Made by a program: the position numbers and the translations under genes | In this document: positions 26,728 to 35,765 of the stretch, one piece after another | Numbering within the stretch: the first letter of the stretch is position 1 | Layout of the letters: every line of letters begins with the position of its first letter | Notes under the pieces: generated by a model | The model's input: the letters and a program-made list of their open reading frames with translations, nothing else | Told to the model about the DNA's origin: nothing | Databases searched by the model: none | Assembly: GCF_008635795.1 (NCBI RefSeq) | Contig: NZ_VWRQ01000001.1 | Location: forward strand, 429,829-493,828 | From: Paenibacillus tepidiphilus | Lineage (GTDB): Bacteria; Bacillota; Bacilli; Paenibacillales; Paenibacillaceae | Length of the DNA stretch: 64,000 nt | Reading direction: 5' to 3'

Positions 26728-26761
26728 CTAGCCGGCAGTCACAGACAGTCGCCCAACACAT

Positions 26762-26800
26762 AACAGGGTGCTCCGCATTATAGCGAAGCACCCTGTTGGT
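26762..26800. terminator. Hairpin between the element and the HAD gene
   Basis: AACAGGGTGCTCCGC (26762-26776) and GCGAAGCACCCTGTT (26783-26797) pair with one mismatch around a six-base loop. The following bases are only moderately T-rich, so it may be a weak terminator for the minus-strand HAD gene or for the exporter. Between it and the HAD stop codon lies another hairpin-forming stretch (26812-26844). Confidence 0.55.
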
Positions 26801-26880
26801 ATTTACTTGCGGGGTTGTTTCGGGGTTCCCGCAAAGCACTGACTCTCCCCCTTGTAAAGACACCGCTTTGTGAGGTTGCT

Positions 26881-27690
26881 TTAAGCTTCCTGCACCGGGT
26901 TCAGGATGAACTTGTCGATGGCGTACTTTACGCCGTCTTCGTTGTTGCTGAGCGTAACGAAGTCAGCGATTTCCTTGAGGGCGGGAATGGCATTGGCCAT
27001 GGCGACGCCCAGGCCGGCGGCTTCCAGCATTTCATGGTCGTTCCAGGAATCGCCGACGGCAATCGTCTCGGACAGGTCGCAGCCGAAATGTCCGGCGAGG
27101 AATTCCAGGGCGAGGCCTTTGGTGCCTTCATGGTGCATAATCTCCAGGAAATGCGGCTTCGATTTGGTGATGTGCACGGAATCGCCGAGCAGCTCGCGCA
27201 GAACGGGAGACAGCTCGTCAAGGAAAGCAGGGTCGTCGATAATGAGCATCTTCGGTGTAGGCTGTTCTACAAGCTTCTCCCAGTCCGGCTCAATGTAGTA
27301 ACGGGTCTTGTTGAGCTGGGAGTATTCGACCAGCTTCTGGTTCTCTTCGCGGGCGTATAGCTTGTCGTCAATATACGTCTGAAGGTGCAGGTTATGCTCG
27401 ACACAATATTGGAACAGCTTACGGACGGCCTCCTGCGGAACATAGCGCTCGTAGAGCACCTTCTCGTCCATCAGGTTCTTGACCAGAGCGCCCTGGTACG
27501 TGATGATCGGCACGTTCAGGCCGGTCTGGCGGGCGATCGCCTGGGCGGAGGCATAAGCGCGTCCGGTGGCAAGCGTAACGACCACACCGGCGGCTACCGC
27601 TTGCTCCAGTGCCGTCTGTGTGGCAGGGGTTACTTCCTTGTCGTCGTTAATGAGGGTGTCGTCGATGTCAATGGCAATCAATTTGTACAT
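26881..27690 (-). CDS. Cof-type HAD-superfamily phosphatase
   Basis: A 269-residue HAD hydrolase of the Cof/IIB type. Motif I is I-D-I-D-D-T-L (Asp8 nucleophile, Asp10), the C2-type cap covers about residues 85-190, and the late G-D-S-W-N-D-H-E-M-L motif holds the metal-binding acids. Such enzymes dephosphorylate sugar phosphates or flavin and nucleotide precursors; substrate unknown. ATG at 27690 follows AAAGGAGAG. It runs the same way as the EamA gene, 52 bp away. Confidence 0.93.
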   Translation of the reverse strand: MYKLIAIDIDDTLINDDKEVTPATQTALEQAVAAGVVVTLATGRAYASAQAIARQTGLNVPIITYQGALVKNLMDEKVLYERYVPQEAVRKLFQYCVEHNLHLQTYIDDKLYAREENQKLVEYSQLNKTRYYIEPDWEKLVEQPTPKMLIIDDPAFLDELSPVLRELLGDSVHITKSKPHFLEIMHHEGTKGLALEFLAGHFGCDLSETIAVGDSWNDHEMLEAAGLGVAMANAIPALKEIADFVTLSNNEDGVKYAIDKFILNPVQEA

Positions 27691-27742
27691 GTGTGTTCTC
27701 TCCTTTGGTATCTCTATACTATTTCTGGCAGGGCGGGTTCTC

Positions 27743-28651
27743 CTATCCTGAGGGCTTACGGGCCGGCTCAGGGGTAAGCTCCGCCGTCAGCATGGCTGCG
27801 AGAATGAACAGGCAGCCCAGCACAGCGGACAGGCCAAGCGTCTCGCCGCCGAAGATCAGTCCGGTCACGGCTGCGAATACCGGCTCCATGGAATAAATAA
27901 TGGCGACCCGCGAAGGGGTCGTATACTTCTGGCAGGCAGTCTGAATCCAGAAGGCGAACGCGCTGGTGGGGCCGATAGACACGAGCAGCGCCCATAGCAC
28001 CTCCGGACGGGCCAGCTCTGCGCCGCTGCCGCCCAGCACAGCGGGGCCATCCACCAGCAGCGAGGCGGCGGTGCTCAGCAGCCCGACGCAGGCGAGCTGC
28101 AGGGTGGCCAGCGGCAGGGCCGGGTAGCGCGGCGCGTACACGCCGGTATATGCGACCTGCAGCGCAAAAGCGACGGCACACAGCAGAACCAGGCCGTCGC
28201 CCAGGTTCAGCGACAGCGAGGAGCCGGTGAACGTCAGCAGATACAAGCCCGCTACGGCGAGTCCGGCACTGAACCAGGTGAACCGGGAGATGGGCGATTT
28301 CAGCAGCGCCAGCGACAGGAACGGGACGAGCACCACCGACAGGCCGGTGATAAAGCCTGTGTTGGAGGTGGTTGTATAGAGCAGTCCCACCGTCTGCAAG
28401 CCGTAGCCCATAAACAGAAAAAGGCCCAGCAGCAGCGCATGGCCCACCATGCGCCAGCTGAGCTGCTGCCAATCCCGGCGGTAAAATACGGCGGTAATCA
28501 GCGCCAGCAGCAGTGCGGCTCCGGTAAAGCGGATGCTGTTGAACGCGAGCGGCGGCAGGACGCGTACGGCGTTCTGTACAATCAGAAACGTGCAGCCCCA
28601 CATCATCGCCACCAGCAGCAGACTGAGATCGGCGATTCGGGAGCGGTTCAA
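27743..28651 (-). CDS. EamA-family drug/metabolite transporter
   Basis: A 302-residue integral membrane protein with about ten hydrophobic helices arranged as two EamA repeats (residues 8-140 and 155-290). Recognisable are the opening L-L-L-V-A-M-M-W-G-C-T-F and the late S-M-E-P-V-F-A-A-V-T-G. The family exports or imports small metabolites or amino acids; the cargo cannot be predicted. It is transcribed ahead of the HAD gene and may share its transcript. Confidence 0.9.
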   Translation of the reverse strand: MNRSRIADLSLLLVAMMWGCTFLIVQNAVRVLPPLAFNSIRFTGAALLLALITAVFYRRDWQQLSWRMVGHALLLGLFLFMGYGLQTVGLLYTTTSNTGFITGLSVVLVPFLSLALLKSPISRFTWFSAGLAVAGLYLLTFTGSSLSLNLGDGLVLLCAVAFALQVAYTGVYAPRYPALPLATLQLACVGLLSTAASLLVDGPAVLGGSGAELARPEVLWALLVSIGPTSAFAFWIQTACQKYTTPSRVAIIYSMEPVFAAVTGLIFGGETLGLSAVLGCLFILAAMLTAELTPEPARKPSG

Positions 28652-28896
28652 GCGCGTGTCTCCTTTCTTGCTGTACCTTCAGCTTCAAGTTGTCCAAATT
28701 GTATCCTAAAACCAGAGGGACGACAAGCCGTAAACATGTAAAAAGCCCGGCTGCACAGGCGCTGCCGCTATTTCTGCAGGGAAGGCTGGACAAAACGGTC
28801 CAGCCTTGGTATACTTCGAAAACCGAACATTTGCTCTTATTTCACTGTCCCGCGAAATGGATATCCCTGTTACAGCTAGAAAGGAGCAATACTATC

Positions 28897-29619
28897 ATGA
28901 TGGGCAAATCCCATTTCATTATCGGCACCGGGGTTACCCTCTCTGCTATGCGCCTTCTGGGCTACGAGATTACGATTCCGGCAGCGGCGGTGGCCGCACT
29001 CAGCTCGCTGCTGCCGGATATCGACGAGCCAAATTCGCTGCTGGTGCGCAAAGCGCTTCCGGAGCCGCTGCTGCGGCTGCTGCAGGTGGCCCTGATTGCT
29101 GGAGCCATCTACCTGTACCTGGCCGAAATCGCGGCACCGCCCTGGAATCTGGTGCTGGCGCTGCTGGTCGGCAGCGTATCCTTCCTGCCGGGCAGACGGC
29201 TGCGCCATCTGGTGATGCTGCTGATTGCCGTTGGGCTGTTGGCGTTCGCTGAAGTGTATGCCCCATGGAATGCGATTGCCGCCTGCATTCTGGTGATTGC
29301 CACCGTTGTGCCCCACCGGGGTCTGACGCATACCCTGTATGCGCTTGGCGGCTGGACCGCCCTGCTCTACTTCGCTTCCTCCGGCCTGGCGGACGGCGGC
29401 AGTCTGTGGATCGCCGGCGGAATGGCCTACGCCCTGCATTTGGCGGCGGATATCATGACCCGGCGCGGGATTACGCCGCTGCCGCCGCTGCCGCTGAAGC
29501 TGCGGCTGAAGCTGATGAGCACCGGCACGAAGAAGGGCGACAGGGTGGAGAAGGTATTCGTTGTCCTGGCACTTGCGTTCGCCCTGTATACTTTTGTGCT
29601 GCTTCCCTTTAGCGGGTAA
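28897..29619 (+). CDS. DUF457/YdjM-family membrane-bound metal-dependent hydrolase
   Basis: A 240-residue membrane protein with five or six hydrophobic segments. The N-terminal K-S-H-F-I-I-G, the acidic L-L-P-D-I-D-E-P near residue 45 and the H-R-G-L-T-H-T-L motif near 140 are the metal-binding marks of the DUF457/YdjM family, described as membrane-bound hydrolases related to LexA-controlled YdjM of E. coli. The start at 28897 follows AAAGGAG; the longer frame upstream is not supported by a site. Confidence 0.88.
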   Translation: MMGKSHFIIGTGVTLSAMRLLGYEITIPAAAVAALSSLLPDIDEPNSLLVRKALPEPLLRLLQVALIAGAIYLYLAEIAAPPWNLVLALLVGSVSFLPGRRLRHLVMLLIAVGLLAFAEVYAPWNAIAACILVIATVVPHRGLTHTLYALGGWTALLYFASSGLADGGSLWIAGGMAYALHLAADIMTRRGITPLPPLPLKLRLKLMSTGTKKGDRVEKVFVVLALAFALYTFVLLPFSG

Positions 29620-29631
29620 GCAGGCACTCCA

Positions 29632-29688
29632 AAGAGCCTCACTCCCGCTTGGCGCCGGTTGCGCCGGGGCGGGGTGGGGCTCTTTTTT
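29632..29688 (+). terminator. Intrinsic terminator after the DUF457 gene
   Basis: AGAGCCTCACTCCCGC pairs with a GCGGGGTGGGGCTCT-type arm around a GC-rich inner stem, and TTTTTT follows. Confidence 0.85.
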
Positions 29689-29801
29689 GCTCAGGGGCGG
29701 ATTATGTCCGGTAATGGATTGGCGTACGGCAGTGGCCGAAACACAGGGGTTGTCTCCGCTGAAGATTACCGGAGAATTTCCCGTTAGGGACAGCTTGTCC
29801 G

Positions 29802-30803
29802 TTATTCCTCCAGGAAAATCAGACCGATGAAGTCTTCCGGCTCAATCCGCCCGAAGTAATGCTGCAGCTCAAGATCCGCCAGCGCCAGCCGCACTTCCGT
29901 CTGTTCGTAACGCTTGCCGCGCAGCGCGTTCTCCACATCGGCCACATCGCCGACGCCGAAGAAGTCGCCGTAGATTTTGATATCCTTGATATAAGAGTCC
30001 TCAATGTCCATCCGGATGTCTACCAGACCAGCCGGGAACTTGCGCGTATGCTTGACGTTGCTCTTCGGCGAAAGCCCGTAATTCCAGTCCCAGTTCTGAT
30101 AGTGCTCTTTGGAAATCTGGTTGATGCGGACCCAGTCGTCCATCGTCAGCTTGTACTGCGGCACTTCTGCCGGCTCCATGCCGAAGATCGAACGCAGCAG
30201 GCCTTCACGGAATTCCTCGATAGTCATGTCGGTGCCGAGCAGTTCCTTGATGTTGGCGACGCGGCTGCGTACGGATTTGGTGCTTTTGGATTTGAATTTC
30301 TCCGGATTGACGTTCAGCGACGCGCTGACATCGTCCAGGTTCAGGTCGAACATCAGGGTGCCGTGGCTGAACATGCGTCCGCGCGTGGAGAACTGGGCGT
30401 TGCCGGAGATTTTTTTCTCGCCTACCTGAAGGTCATTGCGTCCGCTCAGCTCGGCTTCAACACCCATGGAACGCAGATAGTCGATGACCGGCTGGGTGAA
30501 CTTCAGAAAATTATGAAACGACTGTCCGTCATCCTTGGTAATGAAGCTGAAGTTAAGATTACCGAGATCGTGATAGACAGCTCCGCCCCCCGAAAGACGG
30601 CGCACGACCTGAATGTTGTGCTCTTTGACATATTCCTGGTTGATTTCTTCAATGGTGTTCTGATGCTTGCCGATGATGATCGACGGGCTGTTGATATAAA
30701 AGAGCAGGTAGCTTTCGTCCATCGGCAGATTTTTCAGGGCAAATTCCTCAATGGCCAGGTTGATGGATGCGTCTGTAATTCCGGTGTTATCAATGAACAG
30801 CAT
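29802..30803 (-). CDS. lplJ: Lipoate-protein ligase
   Basis: A 333-residue enzyme that activates lipoate with ATP and attaches it to lipoyl domains or GcvH. The catalytic domain shows R-R-L-S-G-G-G-A-V-Y-H-D-L-G-N-L-N (about residues 70-86) and the lysine segment G-N-A-Q-F near 137. A C-terminal accessory domain of about 85 residues makes it a full LplA/LplJ-type enzyme. Substrate preference among lipoate and octanoate is inferred from this two-domain layout. It is monocistronic and faces the cobalamin genes. Confidence 0.9.
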   Translation of the reverse strand: MLFIDNTGITDASINLAIEEFALKNLPMDESYLLFYINSPSIIIGKHQNTIEEINQEYVKEHNIQVVRRLSGGGAVYHDLGNLNFSFITKDDGQSFHNFLKFTQPVIDYLRSMGVEAELSGRNDLQVGEKKISGNAQFSTRGRMFSHGTLMFDLNLDDVSASLNVNPEKFKSKSTKSVRSRVANIKELLGTDMTIEEFREGLLRSIFGMEPAEVPQYKLTMDDWVRINQISKEHYQNWDWNYGLSPKSNVKHTRKFPAGLVDIRMDIEDSYIKDIKIYGDFFGVGDVADVENALRGKRYEQTEVRLALADLELQHYFGRIEPEDFIGLIFLEE

Positions 30804-30901
30804 GTCGAATTCCTCCGCCTAAACATGATTAACTGCTGCATTTATTGTAAACGAAAAGCGCTGTTCGCACAAAGCCGATGGTTGGTGAATTAGCTTGATG
30901 C

Positions 30902-30966
30902 AGAAATTAGCTAGGGAGAGGCAAGAGAAGGGAGAGCAGGCAGAGGGAAGGGGAGGGGGAGGGAAG
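30902..30966 (+). other. Polypurine tract with a G-quadruplex motif
   Basis: The 336-bp gap before cobD holds a strand-biased run of G and A of about 65 bases. Its centre, GGGAAGGGGAGGGGGAGGG (30945-30963), has four G-runs with one- and two-base loops. Located on the coding strand upstream of cobD. No cobalamin riboswitch is visible in this gap, and no clear promoter. Confidence 0.6.
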
Positions 30967-31139
30967 CCAGAACGATGAGGGTAGTGTTAGGCGGGCTGCG
31001 GCTATGTCACCGGACAGATAGCCTGTGCTGATGAATATCTGCGTGTTCTATATGAAGACAAGCATTGACGGGGGTCCGCGACAGCGGCAATAATTGGAGG
31101 AATGGAAGATCAAGGCTGGTATTCACTGGAGGTTGTCTC

Positions 31140-32234
31140 ATGCTGGAAAAATACGGCCACGGCGGCGATTTGCTGACGGCGGCAGAATTATATGGTGAGG
31201 GCTCTGGCGTGTTCCTGGACTTCAGCGCCAACATTAATCCGCTCGGCCCGCCCCCGGGGCTGCTGGAGCAGCTTGCGGAAGCGCTGCCGTCCATCACGGC
31301 CTACCCCGATCCGGGCCACCGCCGGTTCAAGGCACTGCTGGCCGAGAGTATTGGAGTAGAAGCGGCAGTGCTTACCGCTGCGAACGGCGCGGCGGAATCG
31401 ATGGCGCTGCTGCTGCTGGCGCTAGCCCCGCGCCGCGTGGGTATCGTCGAGCCCTGCTTCTCCGAGTACAGAACCCTGTCCGAGCAGTTCGGCGCAGAGG
31501 TGCTTGCTGTGCGGGGAAAGCCGGAGCTGCATTACCGGGCGCCGGTGGAGGCGATTGCCGCGCTGCTCCCGCAGGTGGAGCTGCTGCTGCTCGGCCAGCC
31601 GAACAACCCGAACGGCGTCCAGTATGACCTGGACGAGCTGCGGTTCCTGGCGCGCGAAGCGGAGCGCTGCGGGACGGTGCTGGCGGTCGATGAAGCGTTC
31701 ATCGACTTCATCCCGGAGGCGCAGCGGCAATCGCTGCTGCCGGAGCTGGCCGCTTACCGTCATACGGTGCTGGTGCGCTCGATGACGAAGTTCTATGCCA
31801 TCCCCGGGCTGCGCCTGGGGTTCACGCTGGCGCACCCGGAGCTGGCCGCAGCCATGACCGGCAAGCAGGTGAGCTGGAGCGTCAACGGCCTGGCGCTGCT
31901 GGCCGGGGAAGCCTGCCTGCGCAGCGGGCGCGATTACGAGGAGCGTACGCGCGCGCTGATCGCGGAAGAGCGCGGGCGGCTGCGGCAAGGGCTGATGGCG
32001 CTTCGCTGCGCCGTGCCGCCGGCGGAGGCCAACTTCCTGCTGGCCGAGCTGCCCGCGCCGTGGAGCGCAGCGGAGGTGCAGGCGCGGCTCGGCGCCCGCG
32101 GCATCCTGGTGCGCAGCTGCGCGATGTACCCCGGCCTTACGGCTGGCCATATCCGCGTCGCGGTTAAGGGCCGCGACGACAACGCTCGTCTGCTGCAGGA
32201 GCTGGGGGATGTGCTGGGAGCGCCGGTGGAGTAG
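31140..32234 (+). CDS. cobD: L-threonine-O-3-phosphate decarboxylase
   Basis: A 364-residue PLP enzyme of the aminotransferase fold. It makes aminopropanol phosphate, the linker between the corrin ring and the nucleotide loop. Marks include F-S-A-N-I-N-P-L-G-P-P near residue 28, Q-P-N-N-P-N-G at about 155, V-D-E-A-F-I-D-F and the PLP lysine in R-S-M-T-K-F-Y-A-I-P-G-L-R-L-G-F. ATG at 31140 follows GGAGG. The product is used by the cbiB enzyme downstream. Confidence 0.9.
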   Translation: MLEKYGHGGDLLTAAELYGEGSGVFLDFSANINPLGPPPGLLEQLAEALPSITAYPDPGHRRFKALLAESIGVEAAVLTAANGAAESMALLLLALAPRRVGIVEPCFSEYRTLSEQFGAEVLAVRGKPELHYRAPVEAIAALLPQVELLLLGQPNNPNGVQYDLDELRFLAREAERCGTVLAVDEAFIDFIPEAQRQSLLPELAAYRHTVLVRSMTKFYAIPGLRLGFTLAHPELAAAMTGKQVSWSVNGLALLAGEACLRSGRDYEERTRALIAEERGRLRQGLMALRCAVPPAEANFLLAELPAPWSAAEVQARLGARGILVRSCAMYPGLTAGHIRVAVKGRDDNARLLQELGDVLGAPVE

Positions 32235-32472
32235 CAGGCGGGAGGGAAGTTCAAGGCGCGGATCGTTGATCACGCCGGCCGGACTGGCATATGGATTAAC
32301 CACACACGGACTGTATAACACATGGATGGGGCTAAAATCAAAATAAGGTCCTCTACTGAGTCCGCTAGAGCTGGCGCAGAGAGACTTCAGATTGTCGGAG
32401 CACACTTAATATAGAGACACTCCTGGTGGTATGCAGTACATCGAGTTCAGTAATTAAAGGCGGGGAGAAGCG

Positions 32473-33306
32473 ATGGAAGAAGTGAAAATCCCTTTTGCTA
32501 CTGCAAAAGGCGGGGTGTACCACTCCTTTGTCTGGTCCGGGTTAACGCTGAAGTATAAGCAGGACCATCTGCTGCTGGAGCTACCGGCAGAGGCCGATGC
32601 CATTTCCAGCGCTGTGTACGGAGGCGGAATGGGCCGGCTTAAACGGGCTGTAAATCTGTATGTCCGCAAGGATTATGATTGCAGCGATCCTGTACGCGAT
32701 ATGGAGAACAGGCTGCGTGAATGGGGGTATGGCACAGAAGGCTGTGCCGGGCTGATGACGGCGGTGCCGCTGCATCATGCCGCGCTCGCCGAGGAAGATA
32801 CCGGCTCGGCGGGTGTTTTTTGCTGCGTGACTGCTGCTGCGGGGAACGCCGCCCGTGCGGGTGTGGAGCGGCCGGTGCTGGCCGCTTACCGGCCGGGCAC
32901 CATTAATATTATGCTCGGCATCGACGGCTGGCTTACCCCTGCGGCTATGGTGAACGCCGTGATGACGGCGACAGAGGCCAAGGCTGCGGCGCTGGCCGAT
33001 CTCGGCATCACCGACAGCGAGACCGGCTTGACCGCTACCGGCACCACGACAGATGCCATCGTGCTGGCAGTCAGCCAGAGCCGGCGTTATCATGCGGAGC
33101 ATACTTATGCCGGGACAGCTACCGATCTGGGCGGAGCCATCGGGCGGCTGGTGTACGGTGCTGTGACGGGAAGCTTGAATTCGGTGATCCGTGCAGAAGC
33201 GCAGATAGTGCAGCGGGCCCGGCCCGGCCAACCGGACATTGAAACGGAAAGCGAAGGCTTGCCACAGGCAGTTGGGCCGGAGCGGCGAGGCCAGAACGGG
33301 CAATGA
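32473..33306 (+). CDS. cbiZ: Adenosylcobinamide amidohydrolase CbiZ
   Basis: A 277-residue enzyme that cuts the aminopropanol side chain from adenosylcobinamide or pseudo-cobalamin derivatives to give adenosylcobyric acid for re-assembly. G-T-I-N-I-M-L-G-I-D-G, V-M-T-A-T-E-A-K-A-A-A-L and G-T-T-T-D-A-I-V-L-A are typical of the family. Its place before cbiB makes sense: CbiZ yields cobyric acid, CbiB rebuilds it with the preferred linker. The C-terminal 25 residues are low-complexity. The 238-bp gap upstream shows nothing I recognise. Confidence 0.88.
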   Translation: MEEVKIPFATAKGGVYHSFVWSGLTLKYKQDHLLLELPAEADAISSAVYGGGMGRLKRAVNLYVRKDYDCSDPVRDMENRLREWGYGTEGCAGLMTAVPLHHAALAEEDTGSAGVFCCVTAAAGNAARAGVERPVLAAYRPGTINIMLGIDGWLTPAAMVNAVMTATEAKAAALADLGITDSETGLTATGTTTDAIVLAVSQSRRYHAEHTYAGTATDLGGAIGRLVYGAVTGSLNSVIRAEAQIVQRARPGQPDIETESEGLPQAVGPERRGQNGQ

Positions 33307-33517
33307 GCGAAGCTATTGTAATACTCTGGTACAGATGCGAGTCCCGGCAGTCGCATAAGTATGAGGATGTTCAGCAGCCAGAAGAGTCCCGGGAATTCGG
33401 GAGTCAGCGGAAGCTGGATGGAGCAAGGATTTCAGGAACGCTGCCGGACCATCCTGGCTGCTCGATGGGTCTATACAAGCGGATCGCTCATCAGCGACAG
33501 GTGGGGGTGATGCGGCG

Positions 33518-34474
33518 ATGACGGCTGTAATCCTGTTAACCGCTTATGTGCTGGATCTGATCTTTGGCGACCCGCGCAGTCTTCCCCATCCCGTCGTCTA
33601 CATGGGCAAGGCGATTACCGCTTTGGAGCGGCTAATCCGCCGCTTCTGCACCCGGCCGAACGCACTGAAGTGGGCTGGCATACTGCTGCCGCTGCTGGTC
33701 GCCGGCGGTTCCTGGGCACTGACAGTGCTGCTGCTTTGGCTGCTTGCGTTAATTGCTCCTTGGCTGGCCTGGGCGGCTGAGGCCTGGCTGATCTCCACGA
33801 CAATCGCAGCTAAAGGCTTGAAGGAGGCCGGGTTTGCCGTCTATACGGAGCTGCGGCGGGGTGATCTGCCGGCGGCCCGCAAGGCGCTCGGCATGATTGT
33901 CGGCCGCGACACGGCCGGGCTGGATGCGCCGGAGATCGTCCGCGGCACCGTCGAGACGGTGGCCGAGAACATCGTCGATGCCATTATCTCGCCGTTGTTC
34001 TTCGCGCTGCTGGGCGGAGCACCGCTGGCTATGGCTTACCGTGCAGTCAATACACTGGACTCCATGGTCGGCTACAAGAACGACAAATACCGCGACCTCG
34101 GCTGGGCTTCCGCCCGGCTCGACGATGTTGCCAACTACATACCCGCGCGTATAACAGCGCTGCTGCTTACACTATGCGCCAGGCTGCTGCGGCTGGATTG
34201 GCGGAGATGCTGGCGCACCGTACGACGGGACGCCCGGCTCCATCCCAGCCCCAACAGCGGCTTCCCGGAATCAGCCGTTGCTGGCGCGCTTGGCATCCGC
34301 CTCGGCGGATACAACGTCTACCACGGAGTGGCTTCGTTCCGGGCTTATATGGGCGATCCGCTCCGGATGCATGAACCGGACGACATAATGACCACATCCC
34401 GGCTGATGCTGCTCTCATCCGCGATATTTGCCTGCCTGTGCGCTGCGGCGGCCTGGCTGTGGTGGGGAGCGTGA
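33518..34474 (+). CDS. cbiB: Adenosylcobinamide-phosphate synthase CbiB
   Basis: A 318-residue membrane enzyme joining cobyric acid with aminopropanol phosphate. It opens with L-D-L-I-F-G-D-P-R-S-L-P-H-P-V, followed by hydrophobic segments near 60-95 and 290-315. The long middle part has G-R-D-T-A-G-L, T-V-E-T-V-A-E-N-I-V-D, N-T-L-D-S-M-V-G-Y-K-N and P-S-P-N-S-G-F-P-E-S, all conserved in CbiB/CobD. It overlaps the next gene by four bases (GTGA). The 211-bp stretch before it has no convincing gene. Confidence 0.93.
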   Translation: MTAVILLTAYVLDLIFGDPRSLPHPVVYMGKAITALERLIRRFCTRPNALKWAGILLPLLVAGGSWALTVLLLWLLALIAPWLAWAAEAWLISTTIAAKGLKEAGFAVYTELRRGDLPAARKALGMIVGRDTAGLDAPEIVRGTVETVAENIVDAIISPLFFALLGGAPLAMAYRAVNTLDSMVGYKNDKYRDLGWASARLDDVANYIPARITALLLTLCARLLRLDWRRCWRTVRRDARLHPSPNSGFPESAVAGALGIRLGGYNVYHGVASFRAYMGDPLRMHEPDDIMTTSRLMLLSSAIFACLCAAAAWLWWGA

Positions 34475-35400
34475 GCAGGAAGATGCATCTGCAAGGAATC
34501 AATTGCACATCCGGGGAAGCAGCCGGGTCAGATCCGGAAACAGCCGCTGCTAAAGCGTGCCCTGGGGCACAGGCAACTCCTAAATTGCCCGCTATATCTG
34601 GAATGCCCGAAGCTTTAGGAGTGTCTGAAACTCCTAAGATGCCTGCAACCTCTGGAATGCCTGAAGCTTCAGGAGTGTCTGAAACTCCTAAACTGCCCGA
34701 TTTCTCTATAGTGCCCGCCAACTCTGTAACGCCGGGGAGCTCTATCATTGAGATAGAGCTCGTACTCGTCCGGCATGGGCATACAAGTTGGAATCTGGAG
34801 CGCCGCTATCTGGGCAGCACCGATCTGCCGCTGCTTCCGGAGGCAACACAGGCTCTGGCTGCATTACGTGAGCACGGCGCACTGCAAGGGGAATTCTGGC
34901 GGGTATATTGCAGCGATTTGCGCCGCTGCCGGGAGACACTGGCCTTGCTTACGGATAAAGCTGATGCGGTAGCCACATATGACCCGCGGCTGCGAGAAAT
35001 GGATTTTGGTGCCTGGGAAGGCTGCGATTACGGGCAGCTCCAGAATAACGAGCTATACCGGGCATGGATTGATGATCCGCAGGCTGTTGCACCGCCGGGA
35101 GGGGAGTCTTGGATAAGCTTCACGGGAAGGCTCGAAGATTGGCTGGAGGAGATCAAATTGGCGGCGATGGAACTCCGGGCGGCTCAAGCGTGCAGCAACA
35201 ACCCGCCACAGCCGCATGAGCCGCAGCGACTGAGAGTGCTTGCGGTGACGCACGGCGGAGTGATCCGCCACATTCTGGCGGCTGCTGCAGAGGCGGGAGA
35301 CTTCCGCGCCGCTATTGCGCCCCCGCCGGGAACGCCGGTGACTGTTATCCTGTCCGGCCAGGAGGGGACCTGGGAATGGGGGCTGCCGGGCGCCGGGTAG
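34471..35400 (+). CDS. cobC: Alpha-ribazole phosphatase type histidine phosphatase with repeat-rich N-terminal extension
   Basis: A 309-residue protein. The phosphoglycerate-mutase-type catalytic domain starts near residue 93 with V-L-V-R-H-G-H-T-S-W-N (His102 nucleophile), has E-M-D-F-G-A-W-E-G for the acid and a late V-T-H-G-G-V-I-R. In this context it should remove phosphate from alpha-ribazole phosphate or cobalamin phosphate. The first 92 residues are not part of the family; they contain an 18-residue tandem repeat. The GTG at 34471 overlaps the cbiB stop codon; ATG 34483 is an alternative. Translation from just before the catalytic domain cannot be excluded. Confidence 0.82.
   Translation: MSRKMHLQGINCTSGEAAGSDPETAAAKACPGAQATPKLPAISGMPEALGVSETPKMPATSGMPEASGVSETPKLPDFSIVPANSVTPGSSIIEIELVLVRHGHTSWNLERRYLGSTDLPLLPEATQALAALREHGALQGEFWRVYCSDLRRCRETLALLTDKADAVATYDPRLREMDFGAWEGCDYGQLQNNELYRAWIDDPQAVAPPGGESWISFTGRLEDWLEEIKLAAMELRAAQACSNNPPQPHEPQRLRVLAVTHGGVIRHILAAAAEAGDFRAAIAPPPGTPVTVILSGQEGTWEWGLPGAG
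34573..34707 (+). repeat. 54-bp in-frame tandem repeat in cobC
   Basis: Units start at 34573, 34627 and 34681, exactly 54 bp apart. Two are complete and the third is partial. Each codes 18 residues of the type E-T-P-K-M-P-A-T-S-G-M-P-E-A-S-G-V-S. Confidence 0.85.
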
Positions 35401-35607
35401 CCGCATGCTCCTATCCATCGGAGGCTCCAAGTTACTGCGATTATGGTTGCCTTTAAGTGAGGTTATATAGTTACGCTCAGCGAAGTTAAGATTTCTGGCC
35501 GCTGCCGGGCGCTATACTTCTGGATGATACCGCTAATTGCGATAGGAACCGCTGACAGCCGACTCTATATAGTTATGATGGACAACGGCAGCCCTAGTTC
35601 GCACACT

Positions 35608-35765
35608 GTAGTTGGAAAATCGCCACCTAATTTCACCAATCTGGAGATTATAACCAATCTAATTGGAAAATCGCCACTTAAAGTGGATGAAAATCACCGA
35701 TTATGCCAATAAGGTCCTAATTAAGTGGCGATAATCCAACAAGACTGCAAAAATCCACAAAAACA
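35608..35765. repeat. Degenerate 51-52 bp repeats between cobC and the sensor kinase gene
   Basis: The 723-bp gap 35401-36123 is non-coding. At 35608 and about 35659 the core TTGGAAAATCGCCAC recurs, with a further relaxed copy on the minus strand (GTGGCGAT, about 35724) and GAAAATCGAT near 35784. The core matches that of the element at 26137-26727. A weak hairpin followed by CTTTTT (about 35831-35860) and several GCTGCAC repeats (35870-35920) follow. Confidence 0.6.

Noticed and set aside
30804..31139. Cobalamin riboswitch upstream of cobD
   Set aside because: Only a vague AGCCAG similarity; the conserved B12 box and the GCCACTG core are missing.
33303..33521. 72-codon frame between cbiZ and cbiB
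   Set aside because: No ribosome binding site, no family pattern, and it overlaps the cbiB start; probably non-coding spacer.
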